The translations under genes and the position numbers were made by a program. Of a DNA stretch of 40,424 nt, positions 25,690 to 35,600 are shown in pieces. Source of the DNA: Bacteroidota bacterium (GTDB lineage Bacteria; Bacteroidota; Ignavibacteria; Kryptoniales; JAKASW01); NCBI GenBank assembly GCA_023480735.1, contig JAMCXB010000019.1, positions 1-40,424 of the forward strand, read 5' to 3'. Below the pieces are notes generated by a model. It had not been told where the DNA came from, did no database searches, and was given only the letters and a program-made list of their open reading frames with translations. The stretch's first letter is position 1; each line of letters starts with the position of its first letter.

Positions 25690-26462
25690 CTAATTCGGCT
25701 AATACAAATACCGGTATCATTGCCCAGGATTTGAAAGCGTACTTCGGAAGCATCGAAGTCCTCAAGGGGATAAATATGTCGATGCAGAAGAACAAGGTGA
25801 CGGCTCTAATTGGCCCCTCGGGATGCGGAAAGACCACTTTCCTTCGGACTTTGAACCGTATGCATGAACTGGCGCGCAATGCTTCGATAAAGGGAAAAGT
25901 GATCGTCGATGGCGCCGACATTTATTCTTCCAGTATTGATCCCGTCCTCGTGAGGAAAAAAATCGGCATGGTGTTTCAGAAGCCGAACCCGTTTCCGACG
26001 ATGAGCATCTACGATAATGTTGTGGCCGGACTGAAGTTGACGGGCAGACACTCGAGAAAACATCTTGATGAAGTCGTCGAGAAGACTCTGGTACAAGCCG
26101 CTTTGTGGGATGAGGTGAAGGATTCCCTGCGCAAGTCAGGGGCCAGTCTTTCGGGTGGACAGCAGCAGAGACTTTGTATCGCGAGAACGCTGGCTGTGGA
26201 TCCGGAAGTAATCCTGATGGACGAACCGGCTAGTGCTCTTGATCCTATTTCTACCGCCAAGATCGAGGAGCTGATTTTTCAGCTGAAAGACAGTTATACG
26301 ATAGTTATCGTCACGCACAATATGCAGCAGGCTGCGCGAGTAAGCGATTTCACCGCGTTCTTCTATTTGGGGGAACTTATCGAGTTCAACGGCACTCGCA
26401 GCATGTTTACCAGGCCGCAGAAAAAGCAAACGGAAGACTACATTACCGGCCGATTCGGCTGA
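25686..26462 (+). CDS. pstB: Phosphate ABC transporter ATP-binding protein PstB
   Basis: The ATPase that drives phosphate import. It has Walker [10 protein letters not shown] (43-51), then [19 protein letters not shown], a PstB hallmark. The Q-loop is [18 protein letters not shown], the signature LSGGQQQ (155-161), Walker B with [11 protein letters not shown] (176-186) and switch histidine in [13 protein letters not shown]. The start is ATG 25686, which overlaps the pstA stop; the longer open frame to 25581 reads inside pstA and is not the start. Its 258 residues are standard. phoU, which often follows pstB, is absent. Confidence 0.95.
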   Translation: MTNSANTNTGIIAQDLKAYFGSIEVLKGINMSMQKNKVTALIGPSGCGKTTFLRTLNRMHELARNASIKGKVIVDGADIYSSSIDPVLVRKKIGMVFQKPNPFPTMSIYDNVVAGLKLTGRHSRKHLDEVVEKTLVQAALWDEVKDSLRKSGASLSGGQQQRLCIARTLAVDPEVILMDEPASALDPISTAKIEELIFQLKDSYTIVIVTHNMQQAARVSDFTAFFYLGELIEFNGTRSMFTRPQKKQTEDYITGRFG

Positions 26463-26786
26463 CCCCTTACACGAAGGTCCAAACGGCGCTGCTCGTCTGC
26501 GGGACCGCAGGAGCAACGCTTTTCAGACTCGGGCCGCTGTAAACGAGGAAAAACCCGGAACAACCGACTTTTAAGCGGCCGGATGAATTTAATATGCGGA
26601 AAGAGAAACTTTTCTTCAAACGCTGCGTCTATTCCAGCATTCTACGGACGGCCAAACGAACGGTAAGGAGATTGAGTCGAATTTGTTTGCCGTCAGATTC
26701 TCACGACTCTGAGGAGCAGCGCAAGGCGATTTGATTCAAATTCCTCTACCAATGTTATAACCCAAACAATCAAAGGAGACTCTCTC
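26463..26786. other. Intergenic region pstB to M1 peptidase
   Basis: 324 bases without a convincing gene. The first 60 bases hold a hairpin terminator, described separately. A good ribosome site (GGAG) precedes the peptidase ATG. I see no Pho-box repeats here and no clear Bacteroidota-type promoter. Confidence 0.5.
26486..26523 (+). terminator. Probable terminator after pstB
   Basis: CTGCGG and CCGCAG (26497-26510) form a stem that is extended by TGCTC (26490-26494) with GAGCA (26511-26515) and by GCG with CGC. TTTT follows at 26520-26523. The layout and position just after pstB suggest transcription ends here. Confidence 0.6.
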
Positions 26787-28721
26787 ATGAAATTGAGACT
26801 TGGCTTTCTTTCTGTCCTTTTCATCGTGCCGGTCGTTATGGCGCAGAGCAGCCATAATATCTTTGCACCCATGAATTGGCCTACGCCAAACGGCTATCGT
26901 GCAGCCGACGGCAGACCCGGCCCCTACTACTGGCAGCAGCGCGCAGACTACGAGATCAAGGCGTCGCTCGACACTGTCGACAGCAAAATCACGGGGAGCG
27001 AAACCATTACCTATACTAACAACTCGCCTGAGCCGCTCAGCCATCTCTGGCTCCAACTCGACCAGAATCTCTTCAAAGAGGGAAGTTGGGGCAATTACGA
27101 ATATGATAATCCGCGGGTCAGGTGGAGAGGCGCCTTCAAGAACGGTGGCGATGAACTGAGCAGCATCGTGGTTGTTCAAAACGGGAAGAAGGAAGAGGCG
27201 CACTTCATTGTCAGCGATACCAGGATGTTGATTTATCTGAGCAAGCCTGTGCCCGCTCACGGCGGCAGGGTCCAACTGGAAATCGGCTGGTCATTCGTCG
27301 TCCCGCATTATGGATCCGACAGGATGGGAAAATTTGAATCGAAGGACGGTACGATTTACGAAATAGCGCAATGGTACCCGAGAATGTATGTATACGATGA
27401 CGTCCGTGGATGGAACCCGCTGCCTTATCTGGGCGAGGGAGAGTTTTATCTGGAGTACGGCAACTTCGATGTGCAAATAACTGCGCCGAGAGACTATGTC
27501 GTCGTGGCGACAGGTGAACTGCAAAATCCCGATCAGGTTCTGACGAAGACGGAACGGGAGAGGCTTGCCGAGGCTCGAAAGACCGACAAGACTGTCCACG
27601 TTATATCCGACAATGAAATCGGGCAACCGAGCACGCGGCCAACGGGGAATGGAGATCTTACATGGAAGTTTCATGCCGCCAACGTTCGCGACTTCTCATG
27701 GGCGGCATCGAAAGCCTTCATTTGGGACGCGTCCCACTGGGACAATATTCTGTTGATGGCAGTCTATCCGAAAGAAGGAATAGCCAAAGACTCCAGCAGG
27801 GGACCAGGATGGGAAACCGATGTGCAGATGATGAGGCACACGTTCATGTACTATTCGACAAACTATTATCACTACCCATATACCGTTGCTACGAACGTCG
27901 CCGGCATCGTCGGGGGTATGGAATATCCGGAGATCGTCTTTTGTTCGGTACGGGCCCGCGGGCAATTTCTGTACAACGTGACCGACCATGAGTTTGGACA
28001 CAGCTGGTTCCCGATGACTGTTGGAAGCGATGAACGCCGTCACGCCTGGATGGATGAAGGATTCAACACATTCATAAACTACTACTCGAACCATGATTTC
28101 TACGGCGACAGTGCCAGACAGAATATTGGTCTGCGGGCGGACAGCATTGCGAAACGGATGCTGAGCTCCGCGAATGATCAACCGATCGATACTCGTGCTG
28201 ATCAGGTAAAGCCGAGAAACCTTGGATTCCTTGAATACTACAAGCCTGCCTTTGGATTGCGTCTACTGAGAGAATTTATCGTCGGACCGAAGCTTTTTGA
28301 TCCCGCGTTCAAAGCATATATCAAGCGATGGGCGTTCAAGCATCCGCAGCCGTCGGATTTCTTTAGGACGATAGAAGATTATACCGGCCGGGACTTGAGC
28401 TGGTTCTGGCGAGGGTGGTTCTACTCAACTCATAGGCTTGACCAGGCTATTGACTCGGTGGTTGCAGATTCCGGAGTGACTATGGTTTACATGACCAACG
28501 AACGAGGACTGGTTATGCCCACCGTAGTTCGGGTCACTTTCGAAGACAACCAGACCAGGGATTACAAACTTCCTGTCCAGATATGGTTCGACGGAAAGAA
28601 CTATGCTCTTCCTGTGTACGATCAAAGAAAAGTTAAAGAAGTTGTCATAGACCCGGATCACGTTTTGCCCGATGTCCAACGAGGCAACAATGTCTGGCGG
28701 GTTTCCGGAGGCGGTCAGTAA
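26787..28721 (+). CDS. M1 family zinc metallopeptidase
   Basis: An aminopeptidase-like enzyme of family M1 (gluzincins). The signal peptide ends near VVMAQSS, so it is exported. An N-terminal beta domain (ETITYTNNSPEPLSHLWLQL) is followed by the catalytic domain. This has the exopeptidase motif variant GGMEYPEIV in place of GAMEN, and the zinc motif HEFGH with His401, Glu402, His405 and the third ligand Glu424 in WMDEGFNTF, the exact 18-residue spacing of the family. The length of 644 is typical of bacterial relatives. The change from GAMEN to GGMEY is common in the exported FCB members. It is followed by a stem-loop at 28755-28783. No operon partner is evident; whether it is phosphate-related is unknown. 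Confidence 0.92.
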   Translation: MKLRLGFLSVLFIVPVVMAQSSHNIFAPMNWPTPNGYRAADGRPGPYYWQQRADYEIKASLDTVDSKITGSETITYTNNSPEPLSHLWLQLDQNLFKEGSWGNYEYDNPRVRWRGAFKNGGDELSSIVVVQNGKKEEAHFIVSDTRMLIYLSKPVPAHGGRVQLEIGWSFVVPHYGSDRMGKFESKDGTIYEIAQWYPRMYVYDDVRGWNPLPYLGEGEFYLEYGNFDVQITAPRDYVVVATGELQNPDQVLTKTERERLAEARKTDKTVHVISDNEIGQPSTRPTGNGDLTWKFHAANVRDFSWAASKAFIWDASHWDNILLMAVYPKEGIAKDSSRGPGWETDVQMMRHTFMYYSTNYYHYPYTVATNVAGIVGGMEYPEIVFCSVRARGQFLYNVTDHEFGHSWFPMTVGSDERRHAWMDEGFNTFINYYSNHDFYGDSARQNIGLRADSIAKRMLSSANDQPIDTRADQVKPRNLGFLEYYKPAFGLRLLREFIVGPKLFDPAFKAYIKRWAFKHPQPSDFFRTIEDYTGRDLSWFWRGWFYSTHRLDQAIDSVVADSGVTMVYMTNERGLVMPTVVRVTFEDNQTRDYKLPVQIWFDGKNYALPVYDQRKVKEVVIDPDHVLPDVQRGNNVWRVSGGGQ

Positions 28722-28754
28722 GCGGAGTATTCCTTCAATCTCGGAACTCATGTC

Positions 28755-28783
28755 CCCCGTGGTCTTTCTCATTGGCCACGGGG
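28755..28783 (+). terminator. Stem-loop after the M1 peptidase gene
   Basis: CCCCGTGG (28755-28762) pairs perfectly with CCACGGGG (28776-28783) around a pyrimidine-rich loop. No long T-run follows (TTTT occurs at 28792), so it may be a terminator or an mRNA-stabilising hairpin. Confidence 0.5.
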
Positions 28784-28850
28784 TCACGAGTTTTCGACCG
28801 GATATCCGGCAGTCTTATTGACTTACACTAAACGGATGATGCGTATTCCT

Positions 28851-28870
28851 GTTAATCCTTTCTTAACTTG
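28851..28870 (+). promoter_or_regulatory. Pho-box-like direct repeat before the TonB-dependent receptor
   Basis: GTTAATCC and CTTAACTT, separated by TTT, give half-sites TTAATC (28852) and TTAACT (28863) with the same 11-base period as the pstC box, but only two repeats. A third weaker candidate (TTTTGAGA) would be next. It lies about 155 bases before the start codon. The function is inferred from similarity to the site at 23791. Confidence 0.5.
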
Positions 28871-28907
28871 CTTTTGAGAAACAGGAAAAGTATTTTTTTA
28901 ACAGTGG

Positions 28908-28941
28908 TTGAAGTGATGCAGAGGAAAAGCCTATACCTTTC
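28908..28941 (+). promoter_or_regulatory. Candidate Bacteroidota-type promoter for the receptor gene
   Basis: TTG at 28908-28910 and TACCTTTC at 28934-28941 resemble the TTG / TAnnTTTG pattern of Bacteroidota housekeeping promoters. The 23-base spacer is somewhat long and the last base of the -7 box differs, so this is only a candidate. Confidence 0.3.
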
Positions 28942-29022
28942 GGGTGTTATCCCCTTTCTGCTCATATCAACAGAGTTAATTCCTCACGAAGTAATCTACT
29001 ACCAAATCAAAAGGAGCAAGGC

Positions 29023-32000
29023 ATGCAAAGGATACGAGGTTTCCTTTTACTGATCTTACTCTTGGCTGTTCCGCGCGTAATTCTAGCACAGGGTGTTACT
29101 ACCGCGTCAATTAGTGGAACGGTCACAGACACACAAGGTCAGCCAGTTCCTGGAGCAACAGTAATTGTCCTTCACGTCCCATCCGGAACGAAATATGGCA
29201 CCAGCACACAGCTTGATGGCCGCTATTTTGTAAGAGGTTTAAGAGTTGGTGGTCCATATCTCATAACCGTTTCGAACGTCGGCTACAAGACGCAGGAAGT
29301 CAGGAACGTAAACCTGGAAATCGGTCAAAATCTCGAGTTGAATTTTAAACTCACTCAGCAGGCGGTCAATGTCGGGGGAGTGGAAGTCATCGCCGAGAGA
29401 CACGGTTTGATGAACACCAATCGTACAGGCGCCGCGACGACCGTGTCAAAGAGATTCATCGAGAGTTTTCCGACAATCACCAGGAGCTTCCAGGATTTTG
29501 AATCCCTCTCACCTCAGTTTGTCGGAAATTCCGCGTTGGGAAGGAACAACAAGTACAACAACATTCAGATTGACGGAGCGAACTACAACGACCTCTTTGG
29601 TCTGCCTTCAAATGGAACACCCGGCGGACAGGCAGGCACGACGCCAATCAGTCTGGACGCTATCCAGGAATTTCAGGTCTCCGTTGCGCCTTTCGATGTT
29701 CGCCAGGGCGGTTTCACCGGCGGCGAGGTCAACGCAATTACAAGGAGCGGAACAAACCAGTTTAGGGGATCGCTTTATTTCTTCGGACAAAATCAGTCCT
29801 TCGTCGGCACGAGCCCCGATGCCTTCAAAACTCCGTATCCGAACTTCAGCAATGTCCAGACCGGCTTTCGACTGGGTGGTCCGATTGTAAAGGACAAGTT
29901 GTTCTTCTTCGTCAACGGAGAAATCACGAGGCGCAGACAGCCTCTCAGCAACGTTTCGGGCGCGCCCGATTCAACGATTCAGTCTTTCGTCAACATTCTC
30001 AAGAACCAGTACGGCATTCAGGACCCGGGCAACGCAAACACCTATACGCTTCTGACTCCGTCCAACAAGTTGTTTGCGAGAATAGACTACAATATCTCGG
30101 AGACTGAGAAGCTCACAGTCAGAGACAACTATGTCGATGCAAACGAAGACAACCTGACGCGTACCGCTACGACTCTCTACCTCTCGTCTTCGGAATACAC
30201 GTTCAACGACAAGACGAATTCGATATTGGCTCAATTGAACAGCACGTTCAGTTCAAGTCTTTCGAATGAGGCAATTCTGAGCTACACCTCGATTCGCGAC
30301 ACACGCGTCGTTCCAAACCCGGTATTCCCGATGATCGAGGTCGTTCACGATCCGTCGTTCAGCTATGGTTATCTCTATGCCGGGACCGAGCAGTTTTCAG
30401 GTGCGAACGCCCTGAACCAGGATATCTGGGAGTTTACCGACAATCTGTCCCTCGTTGCCGGAAATCATCTCTTTACCTTCGGAACACACGATGAATCATT
30501 TGGATTCAGCAACCTGTTCTTGAGAGATAATTATGGTTTCTATGAGTTCAGCAGCCTTGCAAATCTGGCCGCCGGCAAACCGAGCAATTATCAGTACAGT
30601 TATTCAAATATACCGGGTGTTACGGAGCCAAAGGCTCAGTGGAACGCCGTCCAATACGGAGTTTATGCTCAGGATGAATGGAGTGTTGTGCCGAACCTGA
30701 AGTTGACTTATGGATTGAGGCTCGATGTACCGACCTTTCCGGATCATCCATACGACAACCCGACCTTCGATTCGACGTTTGCATTCATGGGCTTGAAGAC
30801 GAGCCAGGTGCCGAAGGCGGAATTCATGTTCTCGCCCCGTCTTGGAATCAACTGGGACATAAACGGTGACAGACTGTGGGTCTTGCGTGGAGGAGCCGGA
30901 GTGTTCACCGGCCGTGTTCCTTATGTCTGGATATCCAACCAGTACAGCAACACTGGCGTCGACGTCAACCGTATTTATCAGAACGGACTGCCGGCAGGCT
31001 TCTTCACGCCGAATCCTTTGGAACAGCCCAGACCGGGCGGCGGGTTGCCTGTCGATACTCTCCTTTCGCCTGTTAAGACGACTGAGATCGACCTGACGGC
31101 TAACAACTTCAAGATGCCTCAGGTTATCAGGGTTGATCTTGCCGTGGATCACGAACTGGCGTTTGGTATCGTCGGCACCCTCGAGGGCATCTACAGCCAG
31201 TCGATCAACGACGTGCTTTACCAGGATATCAATATCCTGCCGACCGGACAGACGCTTGCATTCGACGGAAGGCCTCTTTACGGCACTCCGATCGGAAGTA
31301 CGCCTTACTGGAATGTCAACAAGATAAACCCGACTTACACTAACGTCATTTATATGGCGAATACCAGCAAACCTTATGAGTACGATATCACCCTGTCTTT
31401 GCAGCGACAATTCGGGGAAGGTATCTTCGGATTGCTGGGAAATCGGTCGCTCCACGATCAGATGTTCGCAGATCTTTCATACACGTACAGCCAGTCCTAC
31501 GACCAGAACGCGGTCACTTCGAGCCAGGCTGTTTCCCAGTGGCGTTACAACCCCGTCCCGGGAAATCCCAACGATCCGCCTCTCGCAGTCTCCGACTTCT
31601 CCGTGCCTGACAGGGTCGTCGCTTCTATTTCCGAGAGAGTGGACTATGCGCATGGATTTGCGACGACTCTCTCGCTGTTCTACACGGGGCAGTCCGGACC
31701 TCCGTTCTCTTACATCTATTACGGCGATGTAAACGGCGACGGACAGAACCAGAACGATCTCGTCTACGTTCCCAAGAATCCCGTGCGGGGTGGAGACATC
31801 AATCTGGTCACGAAGCAGAACGGTTCCTGGGTTCCGGCTTCCGCATCGGCTTATGCCCAACTCGCCGCCTACATCAACGGCGATCCATACCTGAGCAAGT
31901 ATAAAGGCCAGATCTTTCCCAGAAACGGCGGAAGGTCTCCGTGGGATGGACAGTTGAACCTGAGGCTCGCCCAGGATATTCCCTCGATTGCGGGACAGAA

Positions 32001-32229
32001 CTTTGAATTCACACTCGACATTCTAAACGTTCTGAATCTCCTGAACCATAGCTGGGGCTGGGTCGAGACGGTTCCGTATGGTACATACACGATGTTGAAC
32101 TACGATGGAATGAATTCGGCTCATCAGCCCACATTCAGCCTGGCTTTGCCAAACAGCGGTCATCCCTGGTCACCAGACCAGTTCTATTCACGCTGGCAGA
32201 TGCAGCTTGGCGTGCGTTACAACTTCTGA
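29023..32229 (+). CDS. TonB-dependent receptor, Oar/SusC-like with carboxypeptidase-regulatory domain
   Basis: A large outer-membrane beta-barrel receptor that imports a substrate with energy from TonB. The signal peptide ends near VILAQGV. A carboxypeptidase-regulatory-like domain (about residues 27-110) contains ASISGTVTDTQGQPVPGATV and ITVSNVGYKTQEV. The plug domain is about 120-250, with KYNNIQIDGANYNDLFGLPS and GGFTGGEVNAITRSGTNQFR. A barrel of more than 700 residues ends in QMQLGVRYNF, the aromatic terminus of barrel proteins. A perfect Shine-Dalgarno (AAGGAG) precedes the ATG. It is flanked by a Pho-box-like site and its own terminator, so it is probably transcribed alone. No SusD partner follows, which points to the Oar group rather than glycan SusCD. 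The substrate is unknown; phosphate compounds are a guess from the regulatory site. Confidence 0.93.
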   Translation: MQRIRGFLLLILLLAVPRVILAQGVTTASISGTVTDTQGQPVPGATVIVLHVPSGTKYGTSTQLDGRYFVRGLRVGGPYLITVSNVGYKTQEVRNVNLEIGQNLELNFKLTQQAVNVGGVEVIAERHGLMNTNRTGAATTVSKRFIESFPTITRSFQDFESLSPQFVGNSALGRNNKYNNIQIDGANYNDLFGLPSNGTPGGQAGTTPISLDAIQEFQVSVAPFDVRQGGFTGGEVNAITRSGTNQFRGSLYFFGQNQSFVGTSPDAFKTPYPNFSNVQTGFRLGGPIVKDKLFFFVNGEITRRRQPLSNVSGAPDSTIQSFVNILKNQYGIQDPGNANTYTLLTPSNKLFARIDYNISETEKLTVRDNYVDANEDNLTRTATTLYLSSSEYTFNDKTNSILAQLNSTFSSSLSNEAILSYTSIRDTRVVPNPVFPMIEVVHDPSFSYGYLYAGTEQFSGANALNQDIWEFTDNLSLVAGNHLFTFGTHDESFGFSNLFLRDNYGFYEFSSLANLAAGKPSNYQYSYSNIPGVTEPKAQWNAVQYGVYAQDEWSVVPNLKLTYGLRLDVPTFPDHPYDNPTFDSTFAFMGLKTSQVPKAEFMFSPRLGINWDINGDRLWVLRGGAGVFTGRVPYVWISNQYSNTGVDVNRIYQNGLPAGFFTPNPLEQPRPGGGLPVDTLLSPVKTTEIDLTANNFKMPQVIRVDLAVDHELAFGIVGTLEGIYSQSINDVLYQDINILPTGQTLAFDGRPLYGTPIGSTPYWNVNKINPTYTNVIYMANTSKPYEYDITLSLQRQFGEGIFGLLGNRSLHDQMFADLSYTYSQSYDQNAVTSSQAVSQWRYNPVPGNPNDPPLAVSDFSVPDRVVASISERVDYAHGFATTLSLFYTGQSGPPFSYIYYGDVNGDGQNQNDLVYVPKNPVRGGDINLVTKQNGSWVPASASAYAQLAAYINGDPYLSKYKGQIFPRNGGRSPWDGQLNLRLAQDIPSIAGQNFEFTLDILNVLNLLNHSWGWVETVPYGTYTMLNYDGMNSAHQPTFSLALPNSGHPWSPDQFYSRWQMQLGVRYNF

Positions 32230-32255
32230 TGCAGATTAACAACATTGTGAAAAAG

Positions 32256-32282
32256 ACGGCAGCTTCGGCTGCCGTTTTTTTT
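32256..32282 (+). terminator. Rho-independent terminator of the receptor gene
   Basis: ACGGCAGC (32256-32263) pairs perfectly with GCTGCCGT (32268-32275) around a TTCG tetraloop, followed by a run of T to 32282. It begins 26 bases after the receptor stop. Confidence 0.95.
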
Positions 32283-32617
32283 CGGGAATGCAAGTGAAGC
32301 ATAGTCAGAATCAGCAATTCATGCTCTTGCTTGCTGCCGATTCATTCTAATCGACGTTGTCCCACTTAATGTGCCGACTCTTGAAGCCTACATCGTGCAT
32401 CCGTGAAGACTACCCTTTCTTGTGTTGAATAAGCGAGACGGCTTCAGCGTTCTTGTTTGCCTGGGGCAGATTACCACCGGCGAAGAAATTCCATACTTAG
32501 AAACATCATAACTCGTTGAAAACAAAGGATATCGTAGGTTTGTTTCTGGCATTCAAATTGCACAGTGAACAGTGTCCGGTTTCAATCAAGTTTTCATTTT
32601 GAAAAAAAGGAATAGAA
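32283..32617. other. Intergenic region before nifJ
   Basis: About 335 bases with no supported gene. The one promoter-like arrangement is at 32516-32542, listed separately. The ribosome site region is A-rich with AAGGAA close to the nifJ ATG. No riboswitch structure was recognised. Confidence 0.5.
32516..32542 (+). promoter_or_regulatory. Candidate promoter for nifJ
   Basis: TAGGTTTG (32535-32542) fits the TAnnTTTG -7 box of Bacteroidota, and TTG at 32516-32518 could be the -33 element. The 16-base spacer is shorter than the usual 19 or so, which lowers confidence. Confidence 0.35.
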
Positions 32618-35600
32618 ATGGCTGAAGAGAATATATCTGAGAAGGATGACAAACAGTCAGACTCCTCTGTAAACGTCGTGACGATAGACGGAAACGAAGC
32701 TGCCGCCTATGTCGCGCATAAACTCAACGAAGTAATTGCTATCTACCCGATCACTCCGTCGTCTCCCATGGGCGAGTGGTCAGACGAATGGTCGGCTCAG
32801 TCGAGGCCGAATTTGTGGGGGACGATTCCTCAAGTGGCGGAACTGCAGAGCGAAGGGGGCGCATCGGGCGCAGTGCACGGAGCACTTCAAGCGGGGGCAC
32901 TCACGACCACATTTACGGCGTCGCAGGGACTGCTCCTAATGATACCGAACATGTTCAAGATTGCAGGCGAGCTGACATCGACGGTATTTCATATTGCCGC
33001 CCGATCAATAGCAGCCCAGGCCTTGTCAATCTTCGGCGATCACAGCGACGTGATGGCTACGAGGTCGACCGGTTTTGCCATGCTTGCTTCCAACTCGGTT
33101 CAGGAGGTGAATGATTTCGCGCTTATGGCGCAGGCTGCGACTTTGGAAGCGCGCGTTCCATTCCTGCACTTCTTCGACGGGTTCAGGACATCGCACGAGG
33201 TGCTGAAAATTCAGCAGCTCTCCGACGGACAGATGCGCGCGGTAATTAACGAAGAGCTCATCAGCCAGCACCGCCAGCGTGCCTTGTCTCCGGATCATCC
33301 TGTCCTCCGCGGCTCCGCGCAGAACCCCGATGTGTACTTCCAGGGACGCGAGACGGTCAATAAGTTTTATGATGCATGCCCGGGGATCGTCCAGTCGGTG
33401 ATGAACAAGTTTGCAAAAGCCACTGGCCGTCAATATAAGTTGTTCGAGTATGTAGGGGCGCCGGACGCCGAGAGCGTGATAATTCTCATGGGCTCCGGAG
33501 CCGAGACCGTGCATGAAACCGTCGAGTACCTTTCGTCCAGAGGACAGAAGGTCGGAGTAATTAAGGTCAGATTATTTAGACCCTTCTCGGTAGAGGCAAT
33601 GGCGGCTTCGCTTCCGAAAACAGTCAAGAACATAGCGGTCCTGGACAGGACAAAAGAGCCGGGGGCGACTGGTGAACCGCTGTATTCCGATGTAATCACG
33701 GCGCTGGCCGAAGCGAAAGCATCGGGCACATTTACATCCGAACCGAGAGTCATCGGAGGAAGGTACGGGCTTTCATCCAAAGAGTTCACTCCCGCGATGG
33801 TCAAGGCAGTGTTTGACGAGATGAAAAAAGATAAACCGAAGAATCATTTCACAGTCGGCATCGTCGACGACGTGACTAACACGAGCCTTGAGTATGACCC
33901 GTCGTTCGACATCGAGCCGCCGGAAGTAATAAGGGCGATGTTCTACGGACTCGGTGCGGACGGCACTGTCGGAGCCAATAAGAACTCGATAAAGATCATC
34001 GGGGGAGAAACAGATTTTTATGCGCAGGGATACTTCGTGTACGATTCGAAGAAATCCGGATCGCAGACCGTGTCGCATCTCAGGTTCGGTCCGAAGCCTA
34101 TCCACTCCACTTATCTTATCAACCGTGCCAATTTCATCGGCTGCCATCAGTGGTTCTTCGTCGAGAAGTTCGACATACTCGAGAAGGCGGCGCCGGGTGG
34201 AGTGTTCCTGCTGAACAGCATTTATGGACCCGACAAGGTTTGGGACAAGCTTCCGATGCTGATTCAGAAGCAGATCATCGATAAGCATCTGAAGTTCTAC
34301 GTCATCGACGCATACAAGGTGGCGCGCCAGACAAACATGGGAAGCAGGATCAACACGATAATGCAGACCTGCTTCTTCGCAATCTCAGGCGTGCTTCCGC
34401 GTGAACAGGCTATAGAGCAGATAAAGAAGTCGATCAAGAAGACTTACGGCAAAAAGGGTGACCAGGTAGTTCAGCAGAATTTCCAGGCCGTCGACCAGAC
34501 GCTTGCGAACCTCTTCGAAGTAAAGGTCCCCGACAAGGTCTCGAGCTCGATAGAGATGCCGCCGATCGTCTCGGAACGTGCACCCGAATATGTAAAGAAA
34601 GTCACCGCGCGGATGATTGAAGGGAAGGGAGATACTCTGCCCGTCAGCGCGATGCCGATCGACGGTACGTTCCCTACGTCAACCTCGCAGTGGGAAAAGC
34701 GGAATATAGCACTCGAGATCCCCGTCTGGGAAGAGGAGATATGCATACAATGCAACAAGTGCGTTATCATCTGCCCGCACGCGAGCATTCGTGTGAAAGT
34801 ATATGATCCGAAAGGGTTAACCGACGCGCCGCCGACGTTCAAGGCGATGGACTTCAAGAGTGCAGAGCACAAGGGAATGAAGTACACTCTGCAGGTTGCG
34901 CCAGAAGACTGCACGGGGTGCGGTCTCTGCGTCGAGTTCTGTCCGGCAAAGAGCAAGAAGGAGGCGAAGGTCAAAGCGATAAACATGAAGCCCCAGCCGC
35001 CGTTGCGGGAGGACGAGAAAGTCAACTACGACTTCTTCCTGAACATACCCGAGGTGGACCGCAGAACGATCAAGCTGGACAACGTAAAAGATTCTCAGTT
35101 CCTGCAGCCTCTCTTCGAGTACTCGGGCGCCTGCTCGGGCTGCGGAGAAACGCCTTATGTGAAGCTGCTGACGCAGCTTTTCGGTGATCGCTCACTGATA
35201 GCGAACGCGACGGGATGCTCCTCGATCTACGGCGGTAATCTTCCGACGGTGCCTTACACAAAAAACAATGACGGGAGGGGACCTGCATGGTCGAACTCGC
35301 TCTTTGAGGATAACGCCGAGTTCGGATTCGGAATGAGGCTCGCAATCGACAAGCAGACGGAAATTGCGCGTGAGCTCGTCCAGAAGCTTTCGGACCAGAT
35401 TGGTGACCAGCTCGCAAAAGAGCTTCTGGAAGCCGACCAATCGGGCGAAGCAGGCATTTATGAACAGCGGCAGAGAATAAAGGCGTTGAAGGACAAACTC
35501 GCCGCGATAAAATCGTCTGAGGCGCGGAGCCTGCTAACCGTTGCCGACAATCTCGTGAAGCGGAGCGTCTGGATTGTAGGCGGAGATGGCTGGGCGTACG

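Noticed and set aside
28868-29053. Small ORF before the receptor gene
   Set aside because: It overlaps the receptor start and the promoter region, lacks a ribosome site and has no protein-like conservation that I can see.
30604-31455. Long minus-strand frame inside the receptor gene (283 codons)
   Set aside because: It is the antisense shadow of the TonB-dependent receptor, with arginine-rich composition and no family resemblance.
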